From Tolypothrix sp. FACHB-123 (GTDB lineage Bacteria; Cyanobacteriota; Cyanobacteriia; Cyanobacteriales; Nostocaceae): DNA of 64,000 nt. Shown piece by piece: positions 55,516 to 63,911 of this stretch. Below the pieces are notes generated by a model, which was not told the DNA's origin, ran no database searches, and saw nothing but the letters and a program-made list of their open reading frames with translations. The translations under genes were made by a program, and so were the position numbers. How positions within the stretch are numbered: the first letter of the stretch is position 1; each line of letters starts with the position of its first letter. Where the stretch lies: positions 22,610-86,609 of the forward strand of contig NZ_JACJRE010000035.1 of the NCBI RefSeq assembly GCF_014697075.1, given 5' to 3'.

Positions 55516-55585
55516 AGCAGTTGACGGTTGACGGTTGACGGTTGACAGCTGACTGTTGACTGTTGACTGCCCAATGCCCCATGCC
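55516..55585. repeat. TTGACGG/TTGACTG heptamers
   Basis: Heptamers (GTTGACG, then CTGTTGA) fill the gap between convergent surface operon and rtcA, ending in TGCCCAA/TGCCCCA units. Confidence 0.75.
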
Positions 55586-55589
55586 CATT

Positions 55590-56630
55590 TTATACAGGTG
55601 CGATCGCAACTATTTTCTCTGCTTCATCTACTACAATCCGCGCTAGTCCAAAGCGTTCGATTATCGCAGCATTAGTTGTTAAATGACTACTAATCTCTGA
55701 TGCGCGATATTGACTTGGTTGAGATGCTAAGGTTGCTGGTAACAATAATTGATCTGCTAAATGTTCGTCTACAGGCGCACCTGTATGATGAAAGTGTAAT
55801 AATTGCCGACAAGCAATATCTGCAACTTTCTCGGCGGGTAAGCGCAAACGGCCAAATCCACCAAATCCAGTTAAGCTATTTTTATACTCAGCCGTTAAAA
55901 AAACACCTGCCCCTGGTGCTACGCCTTTTTCGCGTAAGGCTTCGATAGCAACTTTTAATCCGGCCTGATTTAATAAGTTCTCCGTACGATTTGCCATCCG
56001 TTGCGCTACATGGGAAGCTAATTCCGTCACCACAGCTAATCCCCTTACTTGATGTAAGCTACCGCGTTCTAGCAAACTAATGCCCTTAATTGTGCCACCA
56101 CCATTAACTTTGATTTGCATCTCTCCCCCGCCTTGAGGGTACCATCCCCAAGCACGTAACTTGGCTGTCGCCTTAACTCCCATACGACGCAGCACCGGCA
56201 GATACACTTGTTCAATGTATGTCATTGTCGGGCTAAAGGGAACATGAGTTCCGCCTTTTAAAGTCACTTGGGATTCTCCCGCAGCCAAAGCTAGGGGTAA
56301 CAGCACAGTCTGCAAAACCAAAGTCATCGCCCCAGCCGAACCACCTTGTTGTGCTTCTGTGACATCAAAAGTATACTGTCCTGGTTGGACAGCAATACTG
56401 GGAACAAATTCCAACTTCATGGAACCTAAGGCATCACCCCGGAGTTGCGCCTGACAGATTTTCGCCGCTGCACGAACTGCTGTCAGGTGTTGGGCTGCTA
56501 ATCCTGGCCTTTTACGTTTAGCACGAATACCTGCAATGGTTATAGCCTCGCCAGTTATAGCGGCTAAACTCAAGGAGGTACGCAGAACTTGTCCACCTCC
56601 TTCTCCGTAGGAACCGTCAATTTCAATCAT
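55590..56630 (-). CDS. rtcA: RNA 3'-terminal phosphate cyclase
   Basis: A 346-residue RtcA. It adenylates an RNA 3'-phosphate and closes it to a 2',3'-cyclic phosphate. The opening IEIDGSYGEGGGQVLRTSLSLA, then RKRPGLAAQHLTAVRAA, GGTHVPFSPTMTYIEQ and the catalytic-His segment VDEHLADQLLLP are diagnostic. The ATG at 56630 gives the family's usual start; the frame is open from a TTG at 56636. No rtcB is nearby. Confidence 0.95.
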   Translation of the reverse strand: MIEIDGSYGEGGGQVLRTSLSLAAITGEAITIAGIRAKRKRPGLAAQHLTAVRAAAKICQAQLRGDALGSMKLEFVPSIAVQPGQYTFDVTEAQQGGSAGAMTLVLQTVLLPLALAAGESQVTLKGGTHVPFSPTMTYIEQVYLPVLRRMGVKATAKLRAWGWYPQGGGEMQIKVNGGGTIKGISLLERGSLHQVRGLAVVTELASHVAQRMANRTENLLNQAGLKVAIEALREKGVAPGAGVFLTAEYKNSLTGFGGFGRLRLPAEKVADIACRQLLHFHHTGAPVDEHLADQLLLPATLASQPSQYRASEISSHLTTNAAIIERFGLARIVVDEAEKIVAIAPV

Positions 56631-56916
56631 GGGCAATGGGTGATTTTGAATTTTTGATTATCTCTACGGTTGAGTAATCAGATTAAAAAGTTTATAGCGG
56701 TTTACACTTGAGTGCAATACAACTTTTGTGAGAAAGGCAGAAATTATGATTGGGTATGGGGCATTGGGCATTGGGCAATTCAATTTTGGATTTTGGATTT
56801 TGGATTTTAGATTTAGATTAGAATCCAAAATCTAAAATCTAAAATCTAAAATTCCTTGTCCTCCTTGTCTTTTTTTATGGATGGTGATGAAAATTTCTCA
56901 TCGAGACTGCTTTTAT
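56631..56916. repeat. Composite heptamer repeat, second copy
   Basis: At about 56753-56870 the order (GGGCATT)n, (TTTTGGA)n, (ATCTAAA)n and TTCCTTGTCC repeats that seen at 16518-16655. The complementary parts can fold back. No gene is present in the gap. Confidence 0.8.
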
Positions 56917-58266
56917 TTACGATGAAATTTTGAATTCTAGGACTTTGCTTTTACCAGGGTTCATCAATCCATAGGGGTCAACCATTTCTTTAAATTTTAA
57001 TTGTTCGGGGTCAATGACTTTTCTGCCACCGTCTTCAATGATGTATGTATGAGGATTGGCGATCGCAATTCCTTGGGCTTCGTGATAGCGGATAATTTCG
57101 TTAAGGCGTTCTTCTGTGGTGTAACGCACCAGTTGTAAAGCACCGGGAATCACTGCACCCCCGACACGGAAAAATTCTAAATGCATCATGACTTCATCAC
57201 CAAAGTGGTGATACATCTGCTCTACTAATTGCAAACTCGAATCTGGCGGAAAGATACTTTGCAAATAGGTAATGGAAGTATCTACGGTGCGGGCGTGTAA
57301 AGTGGTATGGTTCCAGGTGAATTCTGCTAAATGAGTGCCTTTACCTGCATCTTGGGCGAGTTTTTGATAGGTAATTTGCCCGTCATATTTTTGGACTAAT
57401 CCTGGGAGAAATTCTAAACTTGGTTCAGCAACCATTAAGAATGCTGCGTGCTTACCTTCAACTATGTATTCATGCAAAGCGTGAAAGTATTGGGGAATTG
57501 GTGAGGCAAAAATACTAATCAATTTTTTCATTATCCCATCAGCATTACCTAGAGCATAGCCAAACTTAGCGGCTGTCATAAAATCATCAAAGGTAACAAT
57601 TACTTCCGCCCAAGGATACGCTGGGGCTAGAGGAAGTTCTAATTGGGTGATAATGCCATTAATACCCCATGCATGGTTTACCTTTTGTACGTCATCGCCG
57701 CGTAACTCGATGATGCGGGGTTCATTTTCTAAAGTTACCACTCGCAGCCCTAAAAGATTACCGCGATCGCCTAATAAGCCATATTGAATTGAACCAATCC
57801 CCCCACTACCCCCAGCAATAAAGCCGCCAATGGTTGCTGTGCGGTAGGTTGAGGGAGCCATCCGCATTTCCCAGCCAATTTCTCGCGCTTTTTTATCCAA
57901 AGCTGCCAATTTCACCCCAGCTTCTACCCGTGCTACTGCTGGTTTCACCCAGAGAATCTCATGCATTTTCGTCATATCCAGGATGACACCACCATGTAAG
58001 GGTACGCATTGTCCATAATTCCCCGTACCCGCACCCCGCACAGTCACAGGGATGCGGTGCTTGGCGCAGGTTGCAGCCACCTTAATCACTTCGGCTTCAT
58101 TGGCGGGACGCACGACAATATCCCCCACTTTCCCCGCTAATTTGGGGACGAGAACCGGGCTAAAGGTGTGATAGTCCTGGGATAATTTGGCGACTTGGGC
58201 GGGATCGGTGATGGTTTCGATGTCTGCGAAAGCCGCAGTCAGGGTATTTAAGTTGAGAGTTGTCAT
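56917..58266 (-). CDS. FAD-binding (GlcD/PCMH-type) oxidoreductase
   Basis: A 449-residue FAD oxidoreductase. The N-terminal PCMH-type FAD domain has VRPANEAEVIKVAATCAKHRIPVTVRGAGTG-like sequence, GGVILDMTKMHEIL, and APSTYRTATIGGFIAGGSGGIGS. The C-terminal part ends ADPYGLMNPGK-like (VDPYGLMNPGKSKVL), as in GlcD-type 2-hydroxy-acid dehydrogenases. Substrate is unknown. The frame is open from 58353, but the ATG at 58266 (MTTLNLNTL) gives the usual N-terminus. No partner subunits GlcE/F are adjacent. Confidence 0.87.
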   Translation of the reverse strand: MTTLNLNTLTAAFADIETITDPAQVAKLSQDYHTFSPVLVPKLAGKVGDIVVRPANEAEVIKVAATCAKHRIPVTVRGAGTGNYGQCVPLHGGVILDMTKMHEILWVKPAVARVEAGVKLAALDKKAREIGWEMRMAPSTYRTATIGGFIAGGSGGIGSIQYGLLGDRGNLLGLRVVTLENEPRIIELRGDDVQKVNHAWGINGIITQLELPLAPAYPWAEVIVTFDDFMTAAKFGYALGNADGIMKKLISIFASPIPQYFHALHEYIVEGKHAAFLMVAEPSLEFLPGLVQKYDGQITYQKLAQDAGKGTHLAEFTWNHTTLHARTVDTSITYLQSIFPPDSSLQLVEQMYHHFGDEVMMHLEFFRVGGAVIPGALQLVRYTTEERLNEIIRYHEAQGIAIANPHTYIIEDGGRKVIDPEQLKFKEMVDPYGLMNPGKSKVLEFKISS

Positions 58267-58305
58267 TAGTATTTTGGTTAAGTTAGGAAATTTCTTTTTA
58301 TTCTC

Positions 58306-58331
58306 ACGCAAAGGCGCGAAGACGCAAAGCG
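58306..58331. repeat. ACGCAAAG direct repeat
   Basis: ACGCAAAGGCGCGAAGACGCAAAG: two ACGCAAAG units, a small element frequent in Nostocales intergenic DNA (from memory), before the antitoxin gene. Confidence 0.45.
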
Positions 58332-58413
58332 GGTTCTCGCTAGATAGGCGCAAAAATGATTGAGCGCTAATTTAAAATTAAATTCAGGTGTTCAGTTGAT
58401 AAGAAGTAGAAAA

Positions 58414-58653
58414 ATGAAGACCGAACAAGAACGCGAACAGTTAATTAAAGCAATCAATGTACTGTTAAATCAAGCTTATGACAGTACTTTAGATGAGATT
58501 TACGCACTACTGCAAAAAATTGAGGATGAAGAGGAAGAAAATGATTTAAAAGCCTATCATGCTGCTAAAAGTGATGTGGAAAATAATAGTCTTATCGCTT
58601 GGGAGGACATTAAACAAGAAATTGCTAATGAAAAGAACAAGGATGTAGCGTGA
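58414..58653 (+). CDS. Type II antitoxin (RelB-like partner)
   Basis: A 79-residue acidic, helical protein (EQEREQLIKAINVLLNQAY, then IEDEEEEN) followed directly by a RelE-type toxin. The frames overlap by 4 nt (GTGA), the usual antitoxin-toxin coupling. There is no clear DNA-binding motif, so family assignment depends on context. The ATG at 58414 is preferred over an upstream in-frame codon at 58360. By analogy it neutralises the toxin and represses the pair. Confidence 0.78.
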   Translation: MKTEQEREQLIKAINVLLNQAYDSTLDEIYALLQKIEDEEEENDLKAYHAAKSDVENNSLIAWEDIKQEIANEKNKDVA

Positions 58654-58916
58654 TTTACGAAGTTAAATTTACCAAGGGTGCGAGAAAAGCATTCATGAAA
58701 CTATCTCCAGAATTGCAAAACCGCATACAAACTAAAATAGAAAATTTAGCGATAGAACCACGCCCTAACGGAGTTAAAAAATTAAAAGGTCAAGAAAACT
58801 CATATCGCGTTAGAGTAGGCGATTATCGTATTATATATGATATTTTTGATGATATTTTATTGGTTACTGTTGTAGAAATCGGACATCGTAGCAACATCTA
58901 CAAGGATGAAAGTTGA
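58650..58916 (+). CDS. RelE/ParE-superfamily toxin
   Basis: An 88-residue RelE-type protein starting at GTG 58650. The fold's markers are VKFTKGARKAFMKL, KIENLAIEPRPNGVKKLKG, and the core YRVRVGDYRIIYDIFD ending VVEIGHRSNIYK. RelE proteins cleave mRNA at the ribosomal A-site or act like ParE on gyrase; the Arg and Tyr residues needed by mRNA interferases are plausible but not proven. It ends 14 bp from the convergent NTPase gene. Confidence 0.88.
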   Translation: MIYEVKFTKGARKAFMKLSPELQNRIQTKIENLAIEPRPNGVKKLKGQENSYRVRVGDYRIIYDIFDDILLVTVVEIGHRSNIYKDES

Positions 58917-58930
58917 CAAGAAAGATAAGT

Positions 58931-60025
58931 TTAAACTTTATTTGTCAACCATTCCCGGAAATTATCATGATAAAAACTATAATATTCTTCCCCTGCTATT
59001 TGTTGCAGCGATAAAAACTCAAACCAACTTTCTAACACTTCTTCAACATCAAATTCATCCACATTAATTAATTGAGAAATGGCGGCTACAGATATAGGCT
59101 GCGGTTGTTTAACTAAAACATTCAACACAGCTTGGCTCAATTCCTCATCTTGATTTGCAGCTTGCATTTGTTGCCAATGCTGTTGATAATATGTTTCTAA
59201 ATCTGTTGGTAGTTGATTTAAATCAAAAGATTCTGCATCAAAACCTTCAGCCATAGCACTTAAAACTTGGCTAATATACATAAAATTATTTTCCGATTTA
59301 GCCGCCAGAATATTACATAATTCTTGCTCTTTGATTTGCTGATGATTTAACCAAGCTTTTATATCTTCATGATTTAACCCTGAGCGTAGCCGAAGGGTAA
59401 ATTGTTGAATATATCTTTGGATATCTTGCTGATTTTCTGCGGGGTATTCGGCTAAATTTAGAGTTTGGAATGGTGTTTCTATTAATAAACCAGATTTATC
59501 TTTTAAAAAAGGTCGGCGGGTGAGAAGAAAATAAACTTTATCTGGGAGATAGCGGGGAAGATAAAATAAATTTGTTCCAGGAGATTGATGATTATGGTCA
59601 ATGCGGTCTAAGCCATCAATAGTAATGATTAATTTTTGCTCAGGTGCTAACTCATCGCTGATTTGTTGGATTAATTGATGTAGAAATGTTATATGAAATG
59701 TCTCTACAGGTAAATTATCAATAGCAAAAATCTCTATAAGTTGAGTGCAAATATTGCTAATAAATTCCTCAGCGCGATTTTTACCCTCAAGTTCAATGTT
59801 GTAATAGACAACATGAGGATTATCTGTGGCATATTTGGCGAGAATTGCACTTTTACCGCTACCGGGTGCGCCGGTAATAGTGAAGTAACCCCGGCGATAA
59901 CGCTTAATAAATTCATCAATCGCTGTAAATACAAATTCACGACCGATAAAATTATGGCTTTTTTTAGCTATAATTTGCTGAAATTCCTTTAGATTTCGGG
60001 TTGGTGGTCTAGGAGTATTGTTCAT
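58931..60025 (-). CDS. P-loop (NACHT/STAND-type) NTPase, second copy
   Basis: A 364-residue NTPase. Walker A is TGAPGSGKSA (Lys58), Walker B is LIITIDGLDRID, and a downstream RYLPDKVYFLLTRRP strand fits sensor 1. The C-terminal helical part (SENNFMYISQVLSAMAEG to YYSFYHDNFREWL) is nearly the same order as in the NTPase at 62535-63911, so they are paralogues. The ATG at 60025 lies after GGAG and 2 nt from the stop of the WD40 gene. In-frame palindromic DNA at 59377-59398 encodes LRLRSG. There is no N-terminal effector domain. It probably oligomerises on a signal sensed by the WD40 protein. Confidence 0.85.
   Translation of the reverse strand: MNNTPRPPTRNLKEFQQIIAKKSHNFIGREFVFTAIDEFIKRYRRGYFTITGAPGSGKSAILAKYATDNPHVVYYNIELEGKNRAEEFISNICTQLIEIFAIDNLPVETFHITFLHQLIQQISDELAPEQKLIITIDGLDRIDHNHQSPGTNLFYLPRYLPDKVYFLLTRRPFLKDKSGLLIETPFQTLNLAEYPAENQQDIQRYIQQFTLRLRSGLNHEDIKAWLNHQQIKEQELCNILAAKSENNFMYISQVLSAMAEGFDAESFDLNQLPTDLETYYQQHWQQMQAANQDEELSQAVLNVLVKQPQPISVAAISQLINVDEFDVEEVLESWFEFLSLQQIAGEEYYSFYHDNFREWLTNKV
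59377..59398. repeat. 22-bp palindromic repeat in a coding region
   Basis: ACCCTGAGCGTAGCC followed by GAAGGGT forms an imperfect palindrome of a type known from Nostocales intergenic DNA. It adds about eight residues (TLRLRSGL) to the NTPase that the paralogue lacks. Confidence 0.7.
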
Positions 60026-60027
60026 GG

Positions 60028-62400
60028 TTATATCTCCATCCCTTCTAAGCACAAAAAATGTACCCTACCCGAAGCATCTCCTGCCACAATAGTTACGCCA
60101 TCGGGTGCAACAGTACAGCAAGAGATTGAACTTTCTCCCGTGAAAGTAGCAATAACTTCTTTAGTCTCTAAGTTCCAAACTTTCAATGTGAAGTCAGAAG
60201 AACCGGAAATTAACTTTTTACTATTGGGCGAGATGGCGACTGTCTTTACCCAGTTATGATGACCATATAGAGTGAATTCTTCTTGTCTAGTTTGTAAATT
60301 CCAAACTTTCAAGGTCTTATCACCGCAAGCAGAAATTGCCTTTTTGCCATCAGGAGTTACCGCAACTGCTTTGATTGTAGAATTATGACAAGTAAGAGTA
60401 AATTCTTCTTTTCTTGTTTCTAGATTCCATACCTTCAACGTCTTGTCATCAGAGGCAGAAATCACCTGTTTGCTATTAGGAATTACAGCAACTGCATTTA
60501 TCGCGGAAGTATGACCAGAGAGAGTAAATAATTCTTGACCAGTTCCCAAATTCCAGACTTTTAAGGTCGTATCAAAAGAAGCTGAAATTATGTTTTTACC
60601 ATTAGAGGTGACCGCGACTGCTTTTACTGAGGAAGTATGTCCACATAGGGTAAATACTTCTTTCCCATTTCCCAAATTCCAGACTTTGAGAGTCTTGTCA
60701 CCGGAAGCAGAAATTAACTGTTTACCATCGGGAGTGACAGCTAGTGCTTTTACCAAAGAATTACGTCTAGTGAGCGTAAATAATTCTTGCCCAGTTTCTA
60801 AATTCCACACCTTTAATGTCTTGTCACTTGAAGCAGAGATTAACTGTTTGCCATTGGGGGTGATGGCAACTGCATCTACCGAGGAATTATGACCTTTATT
60901 TGCGTACAGTTCTTTAGAATGAATAAATTCTTCCTTTCTGTTTTCCAGAGTCCAGACTTTGAGAGTTTTATCATTGGAAGCGGAAATCAACTGTTTGCCA
61001 TTGGGGGTGATTGCAACTGCATTTACTGAAGAATTATGACCAGCGAGGGTAAATAGTTCTTGACCTGTTTCTAAATTCCATACCTTCAATGTTTTGTCAT
61101 TGGAAGCAGAAATTACCTGTTTGCTATTGGGAGTGATGCTAACTGCATCTACCGAGGAATTATGACCAGCGAGGGTAAATAGTTCTTGACCTGTTTCTAA
61201 ATTCCACACCTTCAATGTCTTATCATCAGAAGCAGAAATTACCTGTTTGCCATTAGGGGTAACAGCGACTGTGTTGATCCAGCCATTATGACCAATTAGG
61301 GTGAATAGTTCCTCACCAGTCTCCAAATTCCACACCTTCAATGTCTTGTCAGCAGAAGCAGAAATTACCTGTTTGCCATTGGGGGTGATAGCAACTGTAT
61401 TGATCCAGGGATTATTAAGAGTAATAGTGAATAGTTCCTCACCAGTCTCCAAATTCCAGACCTTTAGAGTGGAGTCCAAAGAAACAGAAATTACCTGTTT
61501 ACCATTGGGACTAATAGCAAATTCATATACCGAGTCATTATGACCAGTGAAAGTGAATATTTCTTCCCCGGTTTCCAGATTCCATACCTTTAATGTCTTA
61601 TCGTCCGAAGCGGAAACCAAGTGTTTGCCATTAGGTGTGATTGCGACTGCATTTATCCAGCCATTATGAGCAGAGAGCGTAAATATGTCATCACCAGTTT
61701 CCAAATTTAAAACTTTCAGAATGGAGTAAAAGTAAACATAAATCAGCTGTTCGCTATTGGGAGTGACAGCAAAAACATTTGGCCAAGCCTTGTCAGTTTT
61801 TAGGGTAAATAGTTCTTCCCCAGTTATCAAATTCCAGACTTTAAGGGTCTTGTCATGGGATACAGAAATCACTTGTTGCCCATTCGGAGTAACAGCGACG
61901 TAGTTGATCCAGCCATTATGACCAGTTAGGGTACGAAGTAAACGTCCTCCTGCTGATGTTAAACTAGGTGTTAAGGGGCATAGCCAAAACGTAGTTGTCT
62001 TTAGTTTTATTTGTGCCAATAATGCCTTGATTTCCCCTGGCATTTTCTGATTTAATAACCGTCCGTACAGTTGACTTGCTAATTGTTGCTTATCGATTAC
62101 TAAAATATGTGCTGATAGTCTTAATGCAGCTTGAATCAACTTGAGGCTTTTGACTTTATCAGGGTTGTATTCTAGGTAGTTTAATGTATCTTCGGCATCA
62201 ATCAACTCATAATCTTCAATTAAGGATTGCACCCCAAATTCAGGATGCTTAATCTTGTCCACTAGAAAATTAAAATTAGTTAGAGTTTGGTAATACTTCT
62301 CTAAATTTCCTGAATTGACCAGATTATAAGGATACCTGCCCAGATAAGCTTTGACTCGGTAAGACTTTTTAGATAAAGATCTATCAGTGGTTTCGACCAT
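60028..62400 (-). CDS. APAF1-helical plus 14-blade WD40 protein
   Basis: A 790-residue protein. Residues ~15-150 are a helical domain (SYRVKAYLGRYPYNLVNSG, then LKLIQAALRLSAHIL) of the type found after the NTPase in STAND proteins; LTPSLTSAGGRLLRTLTGH is the usual junction. It is followed by 14 WD40 repeats and a partial 15th, each of ~42 residues with the core ASDDKTLKVWNLETG, enough for two seven-blade propellers. Repeats are strikingly alike, so the array is young or homogenised. It lacks its own NTPase domain; the adjacent genes supply two. WD40 propellers probably sense a ligand or protein partner. Confidence 0.9.
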   Translation of the reverse strand: MVETTDRSLSKKSYRVKAYLGRYPYNLVNSGNLEKYYQTLTNFNFLVDKIKHPEFGVQSLIEDYELIDAEDTLNYLEYNPDKVKSLKLIQAALRLSAHILVIDKQQLASQLYGRLLNQKMPGEIKALLAQIKLKTTTFWLCPLTPSLTSAGGRLLRTLTGHNGWINYVAVTPNGQQVISVSHDKTLKVWNLITGEELFTLKTDKAWPNVFAVTPNSEQLIYVYFYSILKVLNLETGDDIFTLSAHNGWINAVAITPNGKHLVSASDDKTLKVWNLETGEEIFTFTGHNDSVYEFAISPNGKQVISVSLDSTLKVWNLETGEELFTITLNNPWINTVAITPNGKQVISASADKTLKVWNLETGEELFTLIGHNGWINTVAVTPNGKQVISASDDKTLKVWNLETGQELFTLAGHNSSVDAVSITPNSKQVISASNDKTLKVWNLETGQELFTLAGHNSSVNAVAITPNGKQLISASNDKTLKVWTLENRKEEFIHSKELYANKGHNSSVDAVAITPNGKQLISASSDKTLKVWNLETGQELFTLTRRNSLVKALAVTPDGKQLISASGDKTLKVWNLGNGKEVFTLCGHTSSVKAVAVTSNGKNIISASFDTTLKVWNLGTGQELFTLSGHTSAINAVAVIPNSKQVISASDDKTLKVWNLETRKEEFTLTCHNSTIKAVAVTPDGKKAISACGDKTLKVWNLQTRQEEFTLYGHHNWVKTVAISPNSKKLISGSSDFTLKVWNLETKEVIATFTGESSISCCTVAPDGVTIVAGDASGRVHFLCLEGMEI
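60060..61950 (-). repeat. 126-bp WD40 repeat array
   Basis: About fourteen copies of a 126-bp unit run through the WD40 gene. Many adjacent units share long identical strings such as TTCCACACCTTCAATGTCTT. Expect slippage and copy-number change. Confidence 0.85.
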
Positions 62401-62534
62401 TTCATTTTATAAATTTAAATCTGTAGGTTGGGTTGAAGAAAGACACCCAAGAACCAACAACTTTTTCCCTAACGCTAATGACCAAAAAAGAATTAAGGTG
62501 CGTTAGCCTGCGGCATAACACACGCTACATCTGA
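62401..62534. repeat. Intergenic palindrome at a gene-split point
   Basis: GTGCGTTAGCC (62498-62508) pairs with GGCATAACACAC (62512-62523) with one mismatch and one bulge, forming a hairpin. The 134-bp gap lies where a one-piece STAND protein would join its NTPase to its helical domain. Confidence 0.65.
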
Positions 62535-63911
62535 CTAATTTTGCATATCCCTATCCCAATAATCAACAATGCGTTGATTTACCTCTGTAAATAGCTGTCG
62601 CTTGGCTTGTAATACTCTTTGCGCTTGGAGAAAATCTAAAAAACTAGCGTGATAGATGCTGTAACAATCATCTCCGTCTACTTTCTGCTTTTTCAAATAC
62701 TCTAACCAGTCATCTAAAATATCTTGCACCTCAAACTCATCTTTTTCTGCAACATCAGCAATCATTTCACAAGGTATGGGCGTGCCAATCTCCACTAAAA
62801 TAAACAAAATAATTACTTTAATTTCTTTATCTTGCTCATTCATCTCCATCCGCGCCCAGTGGGTTTGATAATATTGCTGAAGACCATCTGGTAATTCCTT
62901 TAAACTCAAGTCATTATAAAAACCCCGCGCAATTGCTGGTAAAACATAGCGCAGATACATAAAGTTATTTTCACTTTTCTCTGCTACCTGCTCAATAAAA
63001 GTCTCATCCGTAATATTTCGTTCTTGCATCCACTTCCTCAAACCATCTTTCCACTCTGCGTCATGGTTAAGAATGAAGCGGATATATGCTTGAATATCAT
63101 CACGGCTGAATTCAATATACTGATTTGCAGTTAAATCTAACTCTACTTGCTCAACACCTTCAGTATATAACCGCTTTTTACTCGGTTCATAGCGTCGCCT
63201 CGTCAGCAGAAAATAAACTTTCTCTGGTAGAGTCTTAGGCAAATATAAAATATTTTCTCCGCCTGCTTCTTGTTCCACTTCATCCAAAGCATCAACCACA
63301 ATCACCAAGTTTTCACCATCAGGAATTTTGCTTCTAGCTTTAACTAACAAAGCTGATAAATCATCATTCTCAGCATTTTCTAAGTTGTAGTGATTAATTA
63401 GCTGTTGACGAATACTTTTAAGAAATAATTCCGGACGATTGCGTCCATCTTGCAAGACATTAAAATAACAAATCGCTTGATTATCATAAACATATTTGGC
63501 TGCTATAGCACTTTTTCCCATGCCCGCATCACCGATTACCGTAAAATAGCCTTTAGTATGCTGGTTACGGAAGTTATCAAAGGCTTGAAAGACAAACTTG
63601 CGACCGCAAAAATAGCGAATTTTTTCTTGGATCAAAGACTCAAACTCTGAGGTATAAGACTTTGGTGTTTGCTGAGGACTATTCAGCTTACTTAATTCTT
63701 TATCTCTTAATACCTCCGCAGGTGTGCGGGTGCGTTTAGCAACACTGATAAAAACTTGCCAAAATTCTGTAAATTCTTGACGCGGGTTAATCTGTAAATC
63801 GCGGATTTCATCGCCCAATATATGCCAATCAAGAAAATGTGCTACATCTGGAGGCAAAACTGAAGGATTATCTGCATTAAACTCTCGCCAAAAAGCAGTT
63901 TTAAACCTCAT
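62535..63911 (-). CDS. P-loop (NACHT/STAND-type) NTPase, first copy
   Basis: A 458-residue NTPase. The N-terminal ~75 residues (FWREFNADNPSVLPPDVAHF to VFISVAKRTRTPAEVL) may be a small effector-associated domain. Walker A is GDAGMGKSA (Lys133), Walker B is LVIVVDALDEVE, then YLPKTLPEKVYFLLTRRR. The C-terminal half aligns with the NTPase at 58931-60025. The frame stays open upstream of the ATG at 63911 to the window edge, so the protein could start further right. It ends DYWDRDMQN, just where a fused STAND protein would enter the helical domain that starts the WD40 gene. The three genes form one minus-strand cassette. Confidence 0.85.
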   Translation of the reverse strand: MRFKTAFWREFNADNPSVLPPDVAHFLDWHILGDEIRDLQINPRQEFTEFWQVFISVAKRTRTPAEVLRDKELSKLNSPQQTPKSYTSEFESLIQEKIRYFCGRKFVFQAFDNFRNQHTKGYFTVIGDAGMGKSAIAAKYVYDNQAICYFNVLQDGRNRPELFLKSIRQQLINHYNLENAENDDLSALLVKARSKIPDGENLVIVVDALDEVEQEAGGENILYLPKTLPEKVYFLLTRRRYEPSKKRLYTEGVEQVELDLTANQYIEFSRDDIQAYIRFILNHDAEWKDGLRKWMQERNITDETFIEQVAEKSENNFMYLRYVLPAIARGFYNDLSLKELPDGLQQYYQTHWARMEMNEQDKEIKVIILFILVEIGTPIPCEMIADVAEKDEFEVQDILDDWLEYLKKQKVDGDDCYSIYHASFLDFLQAQRVLQAKRQLFTEVNQRIVDYWDRDMQN

